Part shown: piece after piece, positions 1 to 8,116 of the stretch
How the letters are laid out: every line of letters starts with the position of its first letter
Position numbering within the stretch: the first letter of the stretch is position 1
Program-made: the position numbers and the translations under genes
From: Mitsuaria sp. GD03876
GTDB lineage: Bacteria > Pseudomonadota > Gammaproteobacteria > Burkholderiales > Burkholderiaceae_C
Assembly (NCBI RefSeq): GCF_029840635.1
Contig: NZ_JAOCCU010000053.1
Location: forward strand, 1-41,742
Direction of reading: 5' to 3'
Length of the DNA stretch: 41,742 nt
The notes under the pieces: model-generated
The model's input: the letters and a program-made list of their open reading frames with translations, nothing else
What the model was told of the DNA's origin: nothing
Database searches by the model: none

Positions 1-43
1 GACGCGCAGGACCTTCCCCGCCGGGGATGTCCCCGACGCTCAC
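1..43 (-). CDS. Start of an ABC transporter permease (partial, runs off the window)
   Basis: A GTG codon at 43 overlaps the TGA stop of the upstream ATPase gene (GTGA) and opens a frame that stays open to the window edge (MSVGDIPGGEGPAR). Only 14 residues are visible, so the product cannot be recognised from sequence. Phosphonate ABC importers of this type normally carry permease genes after the ATPase, so a PhnU-like inner-membrane permease is the likely product. That is inference from gene order and the coupled start. Confidence 0.45.
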   Translation of the reverse strand, partial: MSVGDIPGGEGPAR

Positions 44-1098
44 GCCGCCCTCCGCATCGACAGCGGCGCGTCGAACAGTTGCACCGCCGCGGGCGGCAGC
101 CGCAGGCCGCGGACCTCGCCCTCGGTCAGGCCGGCAGCCTCGGCGCTGGGCAGGTCCAGCGTCAGCTCGCCGCCCAGCGCGTCGCAGCGCAGCAGCACCT
201 GCGTGATCGCGCCCTGGAACTGCAGCGCGTCGATGCGGGCGCGGATCATCGCGCCCTCGCCGTCCAGCAGCCGCAGCGCCTCCGGCCGGACGCCCACCCG
301 CACCACGCTGCCGGTCTTGTAGACACGGGTGTCGCAGTCCACCAGCGTCGTGCCGATGCGCACGCGGCCCTCGGCGACCACCTGCGCGTCCATCCAGTTC
401 ATCCGGCCGACGAAGCCGGCCACCAGCGCGCTGGCCGGCGTGTCGTAGAGCTGGCGCGGCGCGCCCTGCTGCGCGATCTGGCCCTTGGCCAGCAGCACCA
501 CCCGGTCGGACATCGCCAGCGCCTCGTCCTGGTCATGCGTCACCATCAGCGTGGTGATGCCCAGCCGCTGCTGCAGCGCGCGGATCTCCGCGCGCAGCTC
601 CTGGCGCACCTGCGCGTCCAGCGCCGACAGCGGCTCGTCCAGCAGCAGCAGCTTCGGCCGGGGCGCCAGCGCGCGGGCCAGCGCCACGCGCTGCTGCTGC
701 CCGCCGGAGAGCTGCGACGGGAACTTGCCCGCCTGCTCCGTCAGGCCCACCAGCGCCAGCATCTCGTCCGCGCGCTCGACGGCCTCGCGCCTGGGCAGCT
801 CGGTCAGGCCGTAGCGGACGTTCTCCAGCGCCGTCATGTTGGGGAACAGCGCATAGGACTGGAACACCACGCCGAAGCGCCGCCGCGACGCGGGCCAGCC
901 GGTGATGTCCTGGCCCTGCATCAGCACCTGGCCGAGCTCGGGCGTCTCGATGCCGCAGACGATGCGCAGCAGCGTGGTCTTGCCGCAGCCCGAGGGGCCG
1001 AGCAAGGACACGAACTCGCCAGCCTGCAGGTCCAGGTCGATGCCTTGCAGCACCGTCTGGAGGCCGAAACGCTTGGTGATCTGACGCAGATGCAGCAT
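40..1098 (-). CDS. phnT: ABC transporter ATP-binding protein, 2-aminoethylphosphonate (PhnT) type
   Basis: 352-residue ATPase that would power uptake of 2-aminoethylphosphonate or a related compound across the inner membrane. Visible motifs are Walker A GPSGCGKTT (34-42), Q-loop glutamine near 80, signature LSGGQQQ (130-136), Walker B LLLLDEP (150-156) and switch histidine near 188. The C-terminal 100 residues look like a TOBE domain, as in the CUT1/spermidine/phosphonate class. It begins 28 bp after the binding-protein gene and its stop overlaps the next start, so the genes form one operon. The PhnT assignment rests mainly on the neighbouring PhnS-like protein; the ATPase alone would also fit an Fe3+ or polyamine importer. 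Confidence 0.8.
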   Translation of the reverse strand: MLHLRQITKRFGLQTVLQGIDLDLQAGEFVSLLGPSGCGKTTLLRIVCGIETPELGQVLMQGQDITGWPASRRRFGVVFQSYALFPNMTALENVRYGLTELPRREAVERADEMLALVGLTEQAGKFPSQLSGGQQQRVALARALAPRPKLLLLDEPLSALDAQVRQELRAEIRALQQRLGITTLMVTHDQDEALAMSDRVVLLAKGQIAQQGAPRQLYDTPASALVAGFVGRMNWMDAQVVAEGRVRIGTTLVDCDTRVYKTGSVVRVGVRPEALRLLDGEGAMIRARIDALQFQGAITQVLLRCDALGGELTLDLPSAEAAGLTEGEVRGLRLPPAAVQLFDAPLSMRRAA

Positions 1099-1126
1099 GA
1101 GGAGCCCGTGCCTGTCGCTGGGTGGC

Positions 1127-2176
1127 TTACTTCTTCTCGGCCTTGGCCTCGTAGCGGCGCGACCACTCGGCCAGGATGCGGTCGCGGTTGGCGGCGGCCC
1201 AGTTGAAGTCGTTCTTCGCCAGCAGCTTGTCGAGGTCGGAGGGCACGTACTCGAGCTGCTCCTGCACCGAGGGCAGCGCCAGCACGGCGAAGTTCTTCGC
1301 GTACAGCTCGTTGGCCTTGCGGGTGACGGACCAGTCGGCCAGCGCCTTGGCGGCGTCGAGCTTCTTCGTGGTCTTCATCACCGCGGTGGCCTCGACGTCC
1401 CAGCCCAGGCCCTCCTTGGGGAAGACGATGTCGATGGGCGCGCCTTCCTTCTTGGTCTTGTTGGCGCGGTACTCGAAGGACAGGCCGACCGGGAACTCGC
1501 CCGCGCCGGCCTGGCGGCAGGGCTTGGAGCCGGAGTGCGTGTAGACGCCGATGTTCTGGTGCAGCGCGTCCATGAAGGCCCAGCCCTTGGCCTCGCCCAT
1601 CATCTGCAGCCAGGCCGACACCATCAGGTAGCCGGTGCCGCTGGAGGCGGGATGCGGCATCGTCAGCAGGCCCTTGTAGACCGGCTGGGTCAGGTCGAGC
1701 CAGGAGGCGGGCTTGGGCAGGTTGCGCTTGCCGGCCTCGGCGGTGTTGAAGCACACGGCCGAGGACCACAGGTCCATGCCGACCCAGGTCGGCTGGGGCC
1801 GCGGGTCGCGCATGTTGGCGCGCACCTGCTCCAGGCCCTTGGGCGCGTAGGCGGCCAGCATGCCTTCCTTGTCCAGCAGCATCAGCGAGGTGGCGGCCAG
1901 GCCCCAGACGACGTCGGCCTGCGGGTTGGCCTTCTCGGCCAGCAGCCGCGCGGTGACGATGCCGGTGGACTCGCGCACGAACTTGAGCTCGATGGACGGG
2001 TGGTCCTGCTCGAAGGCGGTCTTGTAGGCCTTGATCTGGTCGGCCTCGAGCGCGCTGTAGACCAGCAGCTCGGTCTTGCCCTGGGCATGGGCCTCGGGGC
2101 TGGTGATCGCGGCGATCGCGGCCAGCGTCAGCGCGGCGGCGGTGTGGGCGAGGGTCGAGAGGGACTTGAGACGCAT
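1127..2176 (-). CDS. phnS: Periplasmic binding protein of a 2-aminoethylphosphonate-type ABC importer
   Basis: 349-residue extracytoplasmic solute-binding protein. The ATG at 2176 is chosen over upstream in-frame codons because it gives a clean signal peptide (MRLKS, hydrophobic stretch, cleavage after AHA at about residue 31) and has GGAG about 8 bp upstream. The mature chain opens TELLVYSALEADQ and contains SSGTGY, THSGSKPC and GEFPVGLSFEYRA. I recognise these from the family annotated as putative 2-aminoethylphosphonate-binding proteins (PhnS2 type), related to iron-binding FbpA-like proteins. It is first in the phn operon and divergent from a LysR gene. The ligand is inferred from family resemblance. 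Confidence 0.8.
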   Translation of the reverse strand: MRLKSLSTLAHTAAALTLAAIAAITSPEAHAQGKTELLVYSALEADQIKAYKTAFEQDHPSIELKFVRESTGIVTARLLAEKANPQADVVWGLAATSLMLLDKEGMLAAYAPKGLEQVRANMRDPRPQPTWVGMDLWSSAVCFNTAEAGKRNLPKPASWLDLTQPVYKGLLTMPHPASSGTGYLMVSAWLQMMGEAKGWAFMDALHQNIGVYTHSGSKPCRQAGAGEFPVGLSFEYRANKTKKEGAPIDIVFPKEGLGWDVEATAVMKTTKKLDAAKALADWSVTRKANELYAKNFAVLALPSVQEQLEYVPSDLDKLLAKNDFNWAAANRDRILAEWSRRYEAKAEKK

Positions 2177-2262
2177 GGGCGCTCCAACGAGTCGGTGAGG
2201 GGACCGGCTTGCCGGGGTGTTCCGGCGCCGGCGAGGGGCGATCGATGGGCGACACTGTAGGA

Positions 2263-2276
2263 ATGGCATATGTCAT
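2263..2276. promoter_or_regulatory. Candidate LysR-type operator between phnS and its divergent regulator
   Basis: ATGGCATATGTCAT is an imperfect inverted repeat centred on CATATG, in the 175-bp gap between divergent phnS (start 2176) and lysR (start 2352). LysR-type regulators usually bind dyad sites in such divergent regions. No convincing promoter could be fixed next to it. Confidence 0.35.
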
Positions 2277-2351
2277 CTGCGCGTCAAACGCCCAAAGTTC
2301 CCGAAAGCCGGTATTGGCGGATTTGGGGGACGCGACCGGGACGGGGTCCTC

Positions 2352-3215
2352 ATGCTGGTGAACCACCTCAAGGCCTTCTTCGCCGTGGCGAGGACGGGCT
2401 CCATCACCGGCGCGGCCAAGCAGCTCGGCTTGTCCCAGCCGACGGTGACGACGCAGGTCCGGGCGCTGGAGGAGCAGTACGGGGTGGAGCTGTTCCACCG
2501 CGGCGGCGGGCGGCTGACGCTCAGCGAGGCCGGACGGCGGCTGATGCCGCAGGTCGACGCGCTGCTGCAGCAGGAGCTGGACATCGAATTCGCGCTGCGC
2601 AACTCGTCCGAGCTGCAGGGCGGGCTGCTGCGGCTGGGCGCGACGGCGCCGTACTACACGCTGACGCTGGCGCAGCGCTTCCGGGCGCGGCATCCGCAGG
2701 TGGAGTTGAGCGTGTCGGCGGGCAACTCGCGGCAGATGGTGGATGCGCTGCTGGCCTACCAGGCCGACCTGGCGACGTCGAGCCACCTGGAGGACGACCC
2801 GCGGCTGCACCGGGTCGAGCTGGGCGCGGATCCGCTGGTGCTGTTGCTGCCGCGGGGGCACGCGCTGGCGCGCCTGGCGGCGGTGCCGCTGGCGGCGCTG
2901 GCCGGACAGACGCTGCTGGTGCGCGAGCGCGGCTCGATGACGCGCGCGCTCAGCGAGCGGGCGCTGGACGCGGCCGGCGTGCGGCCGCGGGGGCAGATGG
3001 AGATCGCCAGCCGCGAGGCGCTGCGCGAGGCCGTCGTGCGCGGGCTGGGCGTGAGCATCTTCGCCGCGCACGAGACGGGCCGGCATCCCGAGCTGGTCGC
3101 CCTGCCCTTCGAGGAACCGATGCCGCTGGTGCGGGAGTACCTCTACTTCCTGCGGGAGCGGCAGGGCGCGCGGCTGATCGAGGCGATGCTGGACTGCGTG
3201 GGCGCGGCGGACTGA
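2352..3215 (+). CDS. LysR-family transcriptional regulator, phosphonate-uptake associated
   Basis: 287-residue LysR-type regulator. The N-terminal winged helix-turn-helix is clear (LKAFFAVARTGSITGAAKQL, then LSQPTVTTQVRALE, residues 6-40). An effector-binding domain follows from about residue 90. The ATG at 2352 is used because the helix-turn-helix starts at once; the upstream in-frame residues look non-coding. It is transcribed away from phnS across 175 bp, the usual arrangement for a LysR protein controlling its neighbour. LysR regulators linked to aminoethylphosphonate genes form a recognised group. That it senses a phosphonate or catabolite is inferred from position. Confidence 0.88.
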   Translation: MLVNHLKAFFAVARTGSITGAAKQLGLSQPTVTTQVRALEEQYGVELFHRGGGRLTLSEAGRRLMPQVDALLQQELDIEFALRNSSELQGGLLRLGATAPYYTLTLAQRFRARHPQVELSVSAGNSRQMVDALLAYQADLATSSHLEDDPRLHRVELGADPLVLLLPRGHALARLAAVPLAALAGQTLLVRERGSMTRALSERALDAAGVRPRGQMEIASREALREAVVRGLGVSIFAAHETGRHPELVALPFEEPMPLVREYLYFLRERQGARLIEAMLDCVGAAD

Positions 3216-3243
3216 CGCGGCCCGGGGCGGTCCGCGGGGCGGC

Positions 3244-5310
3244 TTACTGCCCGCCCTGGGCTGCGGCCGGCGCGCCCTTGAGGTGCTTGTCCAGGAAGCC
3301 CTGCAGGCGATTGGCGAAGTCGACGCTGTTGTCGAGGTTGCCGAAGCCATGGGCCTCGCCGCGGTAGGTCACCCATTCCGGCGGACGGCCGGCCTTGACC
3401 AGCGCCTCGCGCATGCGCTCGCCGTGCTCGATCGGGACGCGGCGGTCGCGCTCGCCGTAGACCAGCATCAGCGGCGCGCGGATGCGCTCGGCCAGGTAGA
3501 CCGGCGAATTGGCCTTGAGCATGTCGGCGTCCTTGACCGGGTCGCCGATCTCCTGCGGCGCGAGGTAGTTGCGGTAGGAGCTGCCGAGGTCGTCGTCGAC
3601 CCAGCGGTCGCCCTTGATCCAGAGCATCAGGTCGGTGGCGCCCGACCAGGCCACGCCGCAGCGGTACAGGTCGCCGTCCTTGGCCAGGCCCATCAGCGTG
3701 CTGTAGCCGCCGTAGCTGCCGCCGGCGATGCAGGCGCGGTCGGTGGCCAGCTTCTGCGACTGGGCCCAGCGCAGCGCGTCGGCCACGTCGTCCTGCATCG
3801 CCTGGCCCCATTGCCGGTAGCCGGAACGGAAGTGCTTGTCGCCGTAGCCCTGGCTGCCGCGGAACTCGGGCTCGATGACGAGGTAGCCGCGCGAGGCGAG
3901 GAACTGCGACATGCCGTCCCATTCCCAGGTGCGGCCGCGAAGGAACGGGCCGCCGTGCACCAGCACCACCGCCGGCGCGGGCTTGCCGGGCGCGACGCCC
4001 TTGGGCAGGGTCAGCCAGACCGGCACCTCGACGCCGTCGCGGGCCTTGATGCGGTGCAGCTCCAGCCCGGCCATCGCGCGCGGATCGACATCGGGCTGCT
4101 GCGCGCCCAGCGGCGACCAGCGCTCGGCCTCGGGCGCGGCCGCGCGGTAGACCCAATAGGTGCCGGGATCGCGGTCCGAGTGGTTGCGCACCACGGCCAC
4201 CATGTCGGGCTTGCCGCAGCGGGCGCAGTCGACGTCGTTGACGCCGTCGGTGAAGCGGGCGTCGACCTGCTTCTGGAACTCGCGCATCGCGGGATCGAAC
4301 CAGGCGGTGGCGGAGGCATCGGTCTGGTAGCGCAGGCCGACGGTGCGGCCGGCGTCGAGCAGCACCTGGGGCTCGGGGTCGAAGCCCGGCGTGCTCAGCA
4401 GCGCGCGCGGTTCGGGCTGGCGCGCCTGGAAGTCGAAGCGCGTCAGCACGGTGTAGCGCTGCGGTCCCTCGAGGCGCTCGACGAACAGCCGGCCGCCGTC
4501 GTCGACGGCCACCGGCACGAAGGGCAGGCCCAGCAGGTCGCCGCGGGTGATCTCGGTCCAGGTCTTCTCGCCGGGCGCGCGCCAGAAGGCGGTGCGCACG
4601 TTCTCCTGCTCGGTGAGGACGACGCGGGCCTCGCCGTGGCTGTCGAACAGGAAGCGGTAGGCGCCGCGCGGCTCGTCGAAGACGGCGGGCAGCGCGCGGC
4701 CGGTGTCGACGTTGAGCCAGTACGGCGTGTAGGCGACGGTGTTGTTGGAGCGGTTCAGGCCGTACTTGCCGACCAGCACGCGGTTGCCGGGCTCGCCCGG
4801 GTGGGGATACGGCACGTGCAGCAGGTGGTGGTTGAAGGTCAGCGCGCCGCCGAAGGCCTTGCGCTCGCCTTCGGAATCGCTGTCGCGCTGGACGATCTGG
4901 CGCACGCCGGAGCCGTCCGCGGCGACGGAGAACAAGCCGTTGGCCTGGTAGTGGGTGCCCGAGGCGATGCGCCGGTCGGTGGCGGAGAAGACGAGCTTGT
5001 CGTCGTTGACCCAGTAGAAGGCGCCGACGTCGTCGTTGCTGAACTGGACGACGCGGCGGGCCTCGATCTTGGCGCCGAGCTCGAACACGTACAGGCCGAC
5101 GCGCAGGCCGGCGGCGCCCGGGGCGGCGACGGCCAGGCGCTTGCCGCTGGGGGAGAGCCGGGCCTCGTGCAGGACGGCGTCCTTGAAGAACACCTCGGGG
5201 GCGAGCGAGGCCGGCGCGGGCGCGGGCTGCGCGAGCGCGACGGTGTGCAGGCCGGCCAGCGCGAGGCTGAACGACAGCGCGCAGCGGCGCGCGACGGCGA
5301 TCGGATGCAT
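3244..5310 (-). CDS. Exported S9-family (prolyl oligopeptidase-type) serine peptidase
   Basis: 688 residues with a signal peptide (hydrophobic 9-26, cleavage near ALA/QP at 27). A beta-propeller-like N-terminal region (about 35-410) precedes an alpha/beta-hydrolase domain (about 420-680). Catalytic features are visible: oxyanion HGGP (452-455), nucleophile Ser532 in GGSYGG, Asp622 in YGERDRRVP and His654 in EAHGFG. Such enzymes cleave oligopeptides, often after proline or as acylaminoacyl- or dipeptidyl-peptidases; the specificity cannot be read here. A DCARC motif (Cys362, Cys365) in the propeller could form a disulfide. The gene converges on lysR with a 28-bp gap and stands alone. Periplasmic or cell-surface location is inferred. 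Confidence 0.9.
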   Translation of the reverse strand: MHPIAVARRCALSFSLALAGLHTVALAQPAPAPASLAPEVFFKDAVLHEARLSPSGKRLAVAAPGAAGLRVGLYVFELGAKIEARRVVQFSNDDVGAFYWVNDDKLVFSATDRRIASGTHYQANGLFSVAADGSGVRQIVQRDSDSEGERKAFGGALTFNHHLLHVPYPHPGEPGNRVLVGKYGLNRSNNTVAYTPYWLNVDTGRALPAVFDEPRGAYRFLFDSHGEARVVLTEQENVRTAFWRAPGEKTWTEITRGDLLGLPFVPVAVDDGGRLFVERLEGPQRYTVLTRFDFQARQPEPRALLSTPGFDPEPQVLLDAGRTVGLRYQTDASATAWFDPAMREFQKQVDARFTDGVNDVDCARCGKPDMVAVVRNHSDRDPGTYWVYRAAAPEAERWSPLGAQQPDVDPRAMAGLELHRIKARDGVEVPVWLTLPKGVAPGKPAPAVVLVHGGPFLRGRTWEWDGMSQFLASRGYLVIEPEFRGSQGYGDKHFRSGYRQWGQAMQDDVADALRWAQSQKLATDRACIAGGSYGGYSTLMGLAKDGDLYRCGVAWSGATDLMLWIKGDRWVDDDLGSSYRNYLAPQEIGDPVKDADMLKANSPVYLAERIRAPLMLVYGERDRRVPIEHGERMREALVKAGRPPEWVTYRGEAHGFGNLDNSVDFANRLQGFLDKHLKGAPAAAQGGQ

Positions 5311-5442
5311 CGGGGACTCCCTGGGGCGCCGCGCCGCGACGGCGGCCGGCGATTGGTCTTGTGATAGCGGCCGATGCTAGCGGCCAGGGGAGCCCGGACG
5401 GGCTGGGGATGTCCCGAAGCGGACGCTCCGCCGTCGCCGAAC

Positions 5443-5482
5443 AAAAATCTCCCGTGAGCGGATAAAAATCTTCCGCGATCGG
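5443..5482. repeat. Two 19-bp direct repeats, 21-bp periodicity (operator-like)
   Basis: Repeat 1 (5443-5461) and repeat 2 (5464-5482) both read AAAAATCT, then a CCG-n4-CGG dyad, and differ at three positions. The 21-bp phase would place two bound dimers on the same face of the helix. Confidence 0.6.
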
Positions 5483-5495
5483 CGATTTCAGACAA

Positions 5496-5519
5496 TTTTC
5501 TGCCGTTCGCGGCAGAAAA
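5496..5519. repeat. Perfect 10-bp inverted repeat with TTCG loop
   Basis: TTTTCTGCCG and CGGCAGAAAA flank TTCG. On both strands the T-run precedes the hairpin and A residues follow it, the reverse of an intrinsic terminator. It is therefore more likely an operator or a structured 5' leader element. Confidence 0.6.
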
Positions 5520-5664
5520 AATTCCGCTTGACCAAGGCGGTTCCCGAGCGCTTGCAGCCAGCATGCCGGTGCCCTCGCCTGCCCGACGTGGCGTCGACGT
5601 CGCGGATACTCGGCGCCTTCGCGGCCGGCACGCCCGCGCCGTTTCCACGGATCGAATCCCGACG

Positions 5665-6138
5665 ATGTCCATTCCCCTGCGGCACTCCGCCACCACGCTC
5701 GCCGTCGGCACGGTCAGCGCGGCGTTCTTCTTCTGGCTCGCCGCGGTGTCCTTCACCACCGGCCGGCATCCCGCGGCGACGATCGGCACCACGCTGTGCT
5801 TCGTCGCGCTGGGCCTGATGGCGCTGCCGATGGTCCTCGACTACTTCCTCGCCCGTCACGAAGTCGACGACGACAGGCTCGACTTCGGTCGCCGCCTCGG
5901 CGGTCGCGGCACGATGCGCTGGGTCGAGGTGCGGCGCGTGCGCTTCTCGCCGACGATGAAATGGTTCGTGCTCGAGGACGGCGCCGGCGCGAAGGCGCGG
6001 ATCGCGGCCGGACTCTCCGGCCTGCCGGAGTTCGCGCGGCTCGCGCTGGCCCATGTGCCGGCCGACGCGCTCGACAAGAAGACCCGCAAGCTGCTGGTCG
6101 ACGCCAGCCTCGGCCGTCGTCCGCGGGTGTGGCTCTGA
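5665..6138 (+). CDS. Small membrane protein with a PH-like cytosolic domain, unknown function
   Basis: 157 residues. The ATG at 5665 is preferred because the upstream in-frame stretch is Arg/Pro-rich and unlike a membrane-protein N-terminus. Two hydrophobic segments are visible (about 9-29 and 38-60). A soluble tail follows, with alternating strand-like patterns (EVDDDRLDFGRRLGG, MRWVEVRRVRFSP, WFVLEDGAGAKARI), suggestive of the bacterial PH-like fold found in small two-helix membrane proteins. I do not recognise a named family. It is divergent from the S9 peptidase and converges on the GlxA-type regulator. Real gene likely; function unknown. Confidence 0.7.
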   Translation: MSIPLRHSATTLAVGTVSAAFFFWLAAVSFTTGRHPAATIGTTLCFVALGLMALPMVLDYFLARHEVDDDRLDFGRRLGGRGTMRWVEVRRVRFSPTMKWFVLEDGAGAKARIAAGLSGLPEFARLALAHVPADALDKKTRKLLVDASLGRRPRVWL

Positions 6139-6189
6139 TGCGGTCTGAGCCCCGGCCCGTGACCAGGCCTGGGGCGAGGACGAGGGTCC

Positions 6190-6211
6190 GCGCGGGGATC
6201 CGGGCCCGCGC
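6190..6211. other. GC-rich stem-loop between convergent genes
   Basis: GCGCGGG and CCCGCGC form a 7-bp stem with an 8-base loop between the ends of the 5665-6138 and 6218-7204 genes. There is no U-tract, so it is at best a weak or Rho-assisted 3'-end structure. Confidence 0.3.
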
Positions 6212-6217
6212 CGGCGC

Positions 6218-7204
6218 TCAGGCGCGCGGCCCGAAGCTCTTGCGATAGCCGCTCGGACTGACCCCGGCGATCCGCTGGAACTGCGCCCGGAAGTTGGCCG
6301 CCGATCCCAAGCCGACCGCCGCCACGATCTGCTCGATCGCCAGCGAGCCGGTCTCCAGCAGCTCCTGCGCGCGACGCACGCGGGCCTCGATCAGCCAGCG
6401 CACCGGCGCGACGCCGAAACGCTGCAGGAAACGCCGATGCAAGGTCCGCGTGCTGACGCAGCCCTCGCGCGCGAGGTCCTCCATCGAGATCGGCCGATGC
6501 AGGTTCGCCAGCGCCCAGTCGATCACCGGCTGCAGGTCGCGGTCCGGCGGCAGGTCCGCCGCCTCGATGAACTGCGCCTGGCCGCCCTCCCGCTGTAGCG
6601 GCACCACCGACAGCCGAGCCACCCGAGCCGCCACCGCGGTCCCCAGGTCCGCGCGAACCATGTGCAGGCACAGGTCGATGCCGGCGGCCGCGCCCGCCGA
6701 GGTGAGCACCTGGCCGTCGTCGACGAAGAGCACCGAGGGGTCCAGGTCGACCGCCGGATGCAGCGCCGCCATCAACGACGCCGCGGCCCAGTGCGTCGTC
6801 GCGCGACGGCCGTCGAGCAGCCCTGCCTGCGCCAGCACGAAGGCGCCCGAGCAGATCGACGCGATCCGCGCGCCACGCGCCTGCGCCGCCCGCAGCGCGC
6901 GCAGCACGGCGGCGCTGACCGGGATCTCCGGCGACGCGATGCCGGGCACCACGATCGTGTCGGCCTGCTTCAGCGCCGACAGCCGCCGACGCACGCCGAG
7001 GGTGAAGCCGCCGACATCGATCTCGGCCTGCTCGCCGCAGACGATGACGGCATAGGCCTTGCGGCCGTCCGCCAGCTCGGCGCGGCCGAAGACCTCGCAG
7101 GCCAGCGTGAGATCGAAAGCGATGAGCCCGGGCAGCGCGAGGACCGCGATGCGATGCGGGACGGCCGTCGTGGAGGGCGGGACAGGGACGGGTCGGGCAG
7201 GCAT
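6218..7204 (-). CDS. GlxA/FtrA-like AraC-family regulator with an amidotransferase-like domain
   Basis: 328 residues. An N-terminal DJ-1/PfpI-like domain (about 17-190) contains the SICSGAF nucleophile-elbow sequence (Cys118) and a following THWA (His138). A C-terminal AraC-type double helix-turn-helix (about 228-325) follows, with RTLHRRFLQRFGVAP and the closing GVSPSGYRKSF signature. Members of this group regulate genes for arginine, glycine-betaine or carnitine use and similar nitrogen compounds; the inducer here is unknown. The start at 7204 lies just ahead of the conserved domain; an in-frame ATG at 7252 is an alternative. It is divergent from a DUF3817 gene, a possible target. The Cys/His pair is retained, but activity is not implied. 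Confidence 0.87.
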   Translation of the reverse strand: MPARPVPVPPSTTAVPHRIAVLALPGLIAFDLTLACEVFGRAELADGRKAYAVIVCGEQAEIDVGGFTLGVRRRLSALKQADTIVVPGIASPEIPVSAAVLRALRAAQARGARIASICSGAFVLAQAGLLDGRRATTHWAAASLMAALHPAVDLDPSVLFVDDGQVLTSAGAAAGIDLCLHMVRADLGTAVAARVARLSVVPLQREGGQAQFIEAADLPPDRDLQPVIDWALANLHRPISMEDLAREGCVSTRTLHRRFLQRFGVAPVRWLIEARVRRAQELLETGSLAIEQIVAAVGLGSAANFRAQFQRIAGVSPSGYRKSFGPRA

Positions 7205-7346
7205 GAGGACAGGTTCCAGGGACGATGGACGACAGGTCGGGAGCGAGCGCATTCTGCGCCCGCCTGTCCGAATACCGTCGAAGATTGTCGATTCAGCCAC
7301 TTTCCTCGCGGAGCCAGGATCGGAAGAATTCCGGTCGTTCCCGTCG

Positions 7347-7661
7347 ATGGAGAGATCCTTGCCCGCTGCCGCCCCCCGGAATTCATCCCTTCGCCTGCTC
7401 TGCCTGCTCGAGGCCTTCACGCTGCTGGCGCTGGTGCTCGTCGCGGTGCCGTTGAAGCACCTGGCCGGCCTGCCGCTCGCGGTCTCGGTGATGGGGCCGA
7501 TCCACGGCATGGCCTTCCTGGCCTTCTGCTGGCGGCTCGCGCAGGCCGCGGCGGCGCGCGAGGTCGAGGCTTCGACGGCGTGGCGCTTGCTGCTCGCCGC
7601 GGTCGTGCCCTTCGGCGGGATCTACAGCTGGGTGACGCTCGGCCGCGGAGCGTCGGCATGA
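7347..7661 (+). CDS. DUF3817-family integral membrane protein
   Basis: 104 residues with three hydrophobic segments. The pattern LRLLCLLEAFTLLALVLVAVPLKHLAG, then GPIHGMAFLAFCWRLA, then a C-terminal helix with PFGGIYSW fits the DUF3817 integral membrane family; function is unknown. The ATG at 7347 is chosen because the preceding frame lacks coding character. Its TGA overlaps the next ATG (ATGA), so the two membrane proteins are translationally coupled. It is divergent from the GlxA-type regulator. Confidence 0.8.
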   Translation: MERSLPAAAPRNSSLRLLCLLEAFTLLALVLVAVPLKHLAGLPLAVSVMGPIHGMAFLAFCWRLAQAAAAREVEASTAWRLLLAAVVPFGGIYSWVTLGRGASA

Positions 7662-8086
7662 GCTACCTCTGGATCAAGGGGCTGCACCTCGCGGCGGTGT
7701 TGACCTGGGTCGGCGGGTTGCTGCTGCTCGGCGTCGCCGCCGCGGCGATGCGGCCCGCGCGGGATGCGGTGCTGCTGCCGCATGAGAAGCGCATCGGCAC
7801 CGCCGTCTTGCAATGGGACCGGCGCGTGACCACGCCGGCGATGCTCGCGGCCTGGGCGCTGGGCATCGGCCTGGCGACCTGGGGCGGCTGGTTCGGCGCA
7901 CTCTGGCTCAACGCGAAGTTGCCGATCGTGGTGCTGCTGTCGGGGCTGCACGGGATGCTGTCGGCCACGCTGCGCCGGCCGCTCGACCAGGCCGGCGAGG
8001 CGGGGCCGGGATGGTTGCGCCTCGCCCCTGCCATGGCGATCGCGGGGCTGTGCGCGATCGCGATCCTCGCGGTGGTGAAGCCGTAG
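7658..8086 (+). CDS. CopD/HemJ-like four-helix membrane protein
   Basis: 142 residues with about four transmembrane helices. The opening LWIKGLHLAAVLTWVGGLLLL resembles the first helix of CopD-domain and HemJ-like proteins, which carry a conserved histidine (here His9) and tryptophan there. A second histidine is in LSGLHGMLSATLRR. HemJ is a heme-linked protoporphyrinogen oxidase, but this protein lacks enough of the family pattern to claim that activity. The start overlaps the DUF3817 stop by 4 bp, so the pair is an operon. Function is unknown beyond a possible heme- or copper-related membrane role. Confidence 0.72.
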   Translation: MSYLWIKGLHLAAVLTWVGGLLLLGVAAAAMRPARDAVLLPHEKRIGTAVLQWDRRVTTPAMLAAWALGIGLATWGGWFGALWLNAKLPIVVLLSGLHGMLSATLRRPLDQAGEAGPGWLRLAPAMAIAGLCAIAILAVVKP

Positions 8087-8100
8087 CGGGCCGAGGCCCG
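8087..8100. other. Short stem-loop directly after the CopD-like gene
   Basis: CGGGC-CGAG-GCCCG begins immediately after the TAG stop and lies in the 30-bp gap between convergent genes. No T-run follows. It may help end transcripts, but the support is weak. Confidence 0.25.
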
Positions 8101-8116
8101 GTCGAGGCGCCCTGCC

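Larger units (their letters stand above)
5311..5664. promoter_or_regulatory. 354-bp divergent intergenic region with phased direct repeats and a palindrome
   Basis: This gap separates the S9 peptidase (-) from a small membrane-protein gene (+). The stretch 5440-5525 is visibly richer in A/T than its surroundings. It holds two 19-bp direct repeats (5443-5461 and 5464-5482, both beginning AAAAATCT, 16 of 19 identical) exactly 21 bp apart, about two helical turns. Each ends in a CCG-n4-CGG dyad. A perfect 10-bp inverted repeat with a TTCG loop follows at 5496-5519. No open frame is convincing here. A regulator-binding region is the best reading; the binding protein is unknown. Confidence 0.5.

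Noticed and set aside
921-3350. Very long frame on the minus strand across phnT, phnS and lysR
   Set aside because: It is an alternate frame of GC-rich coding DNA: Arg/Pro/Ala-rich, and overlapping three recognisable genes.
5496-5519. Intrinsic terminator
   Set aside because: The hairpin is preceded, not followed, by T residues on both strands.
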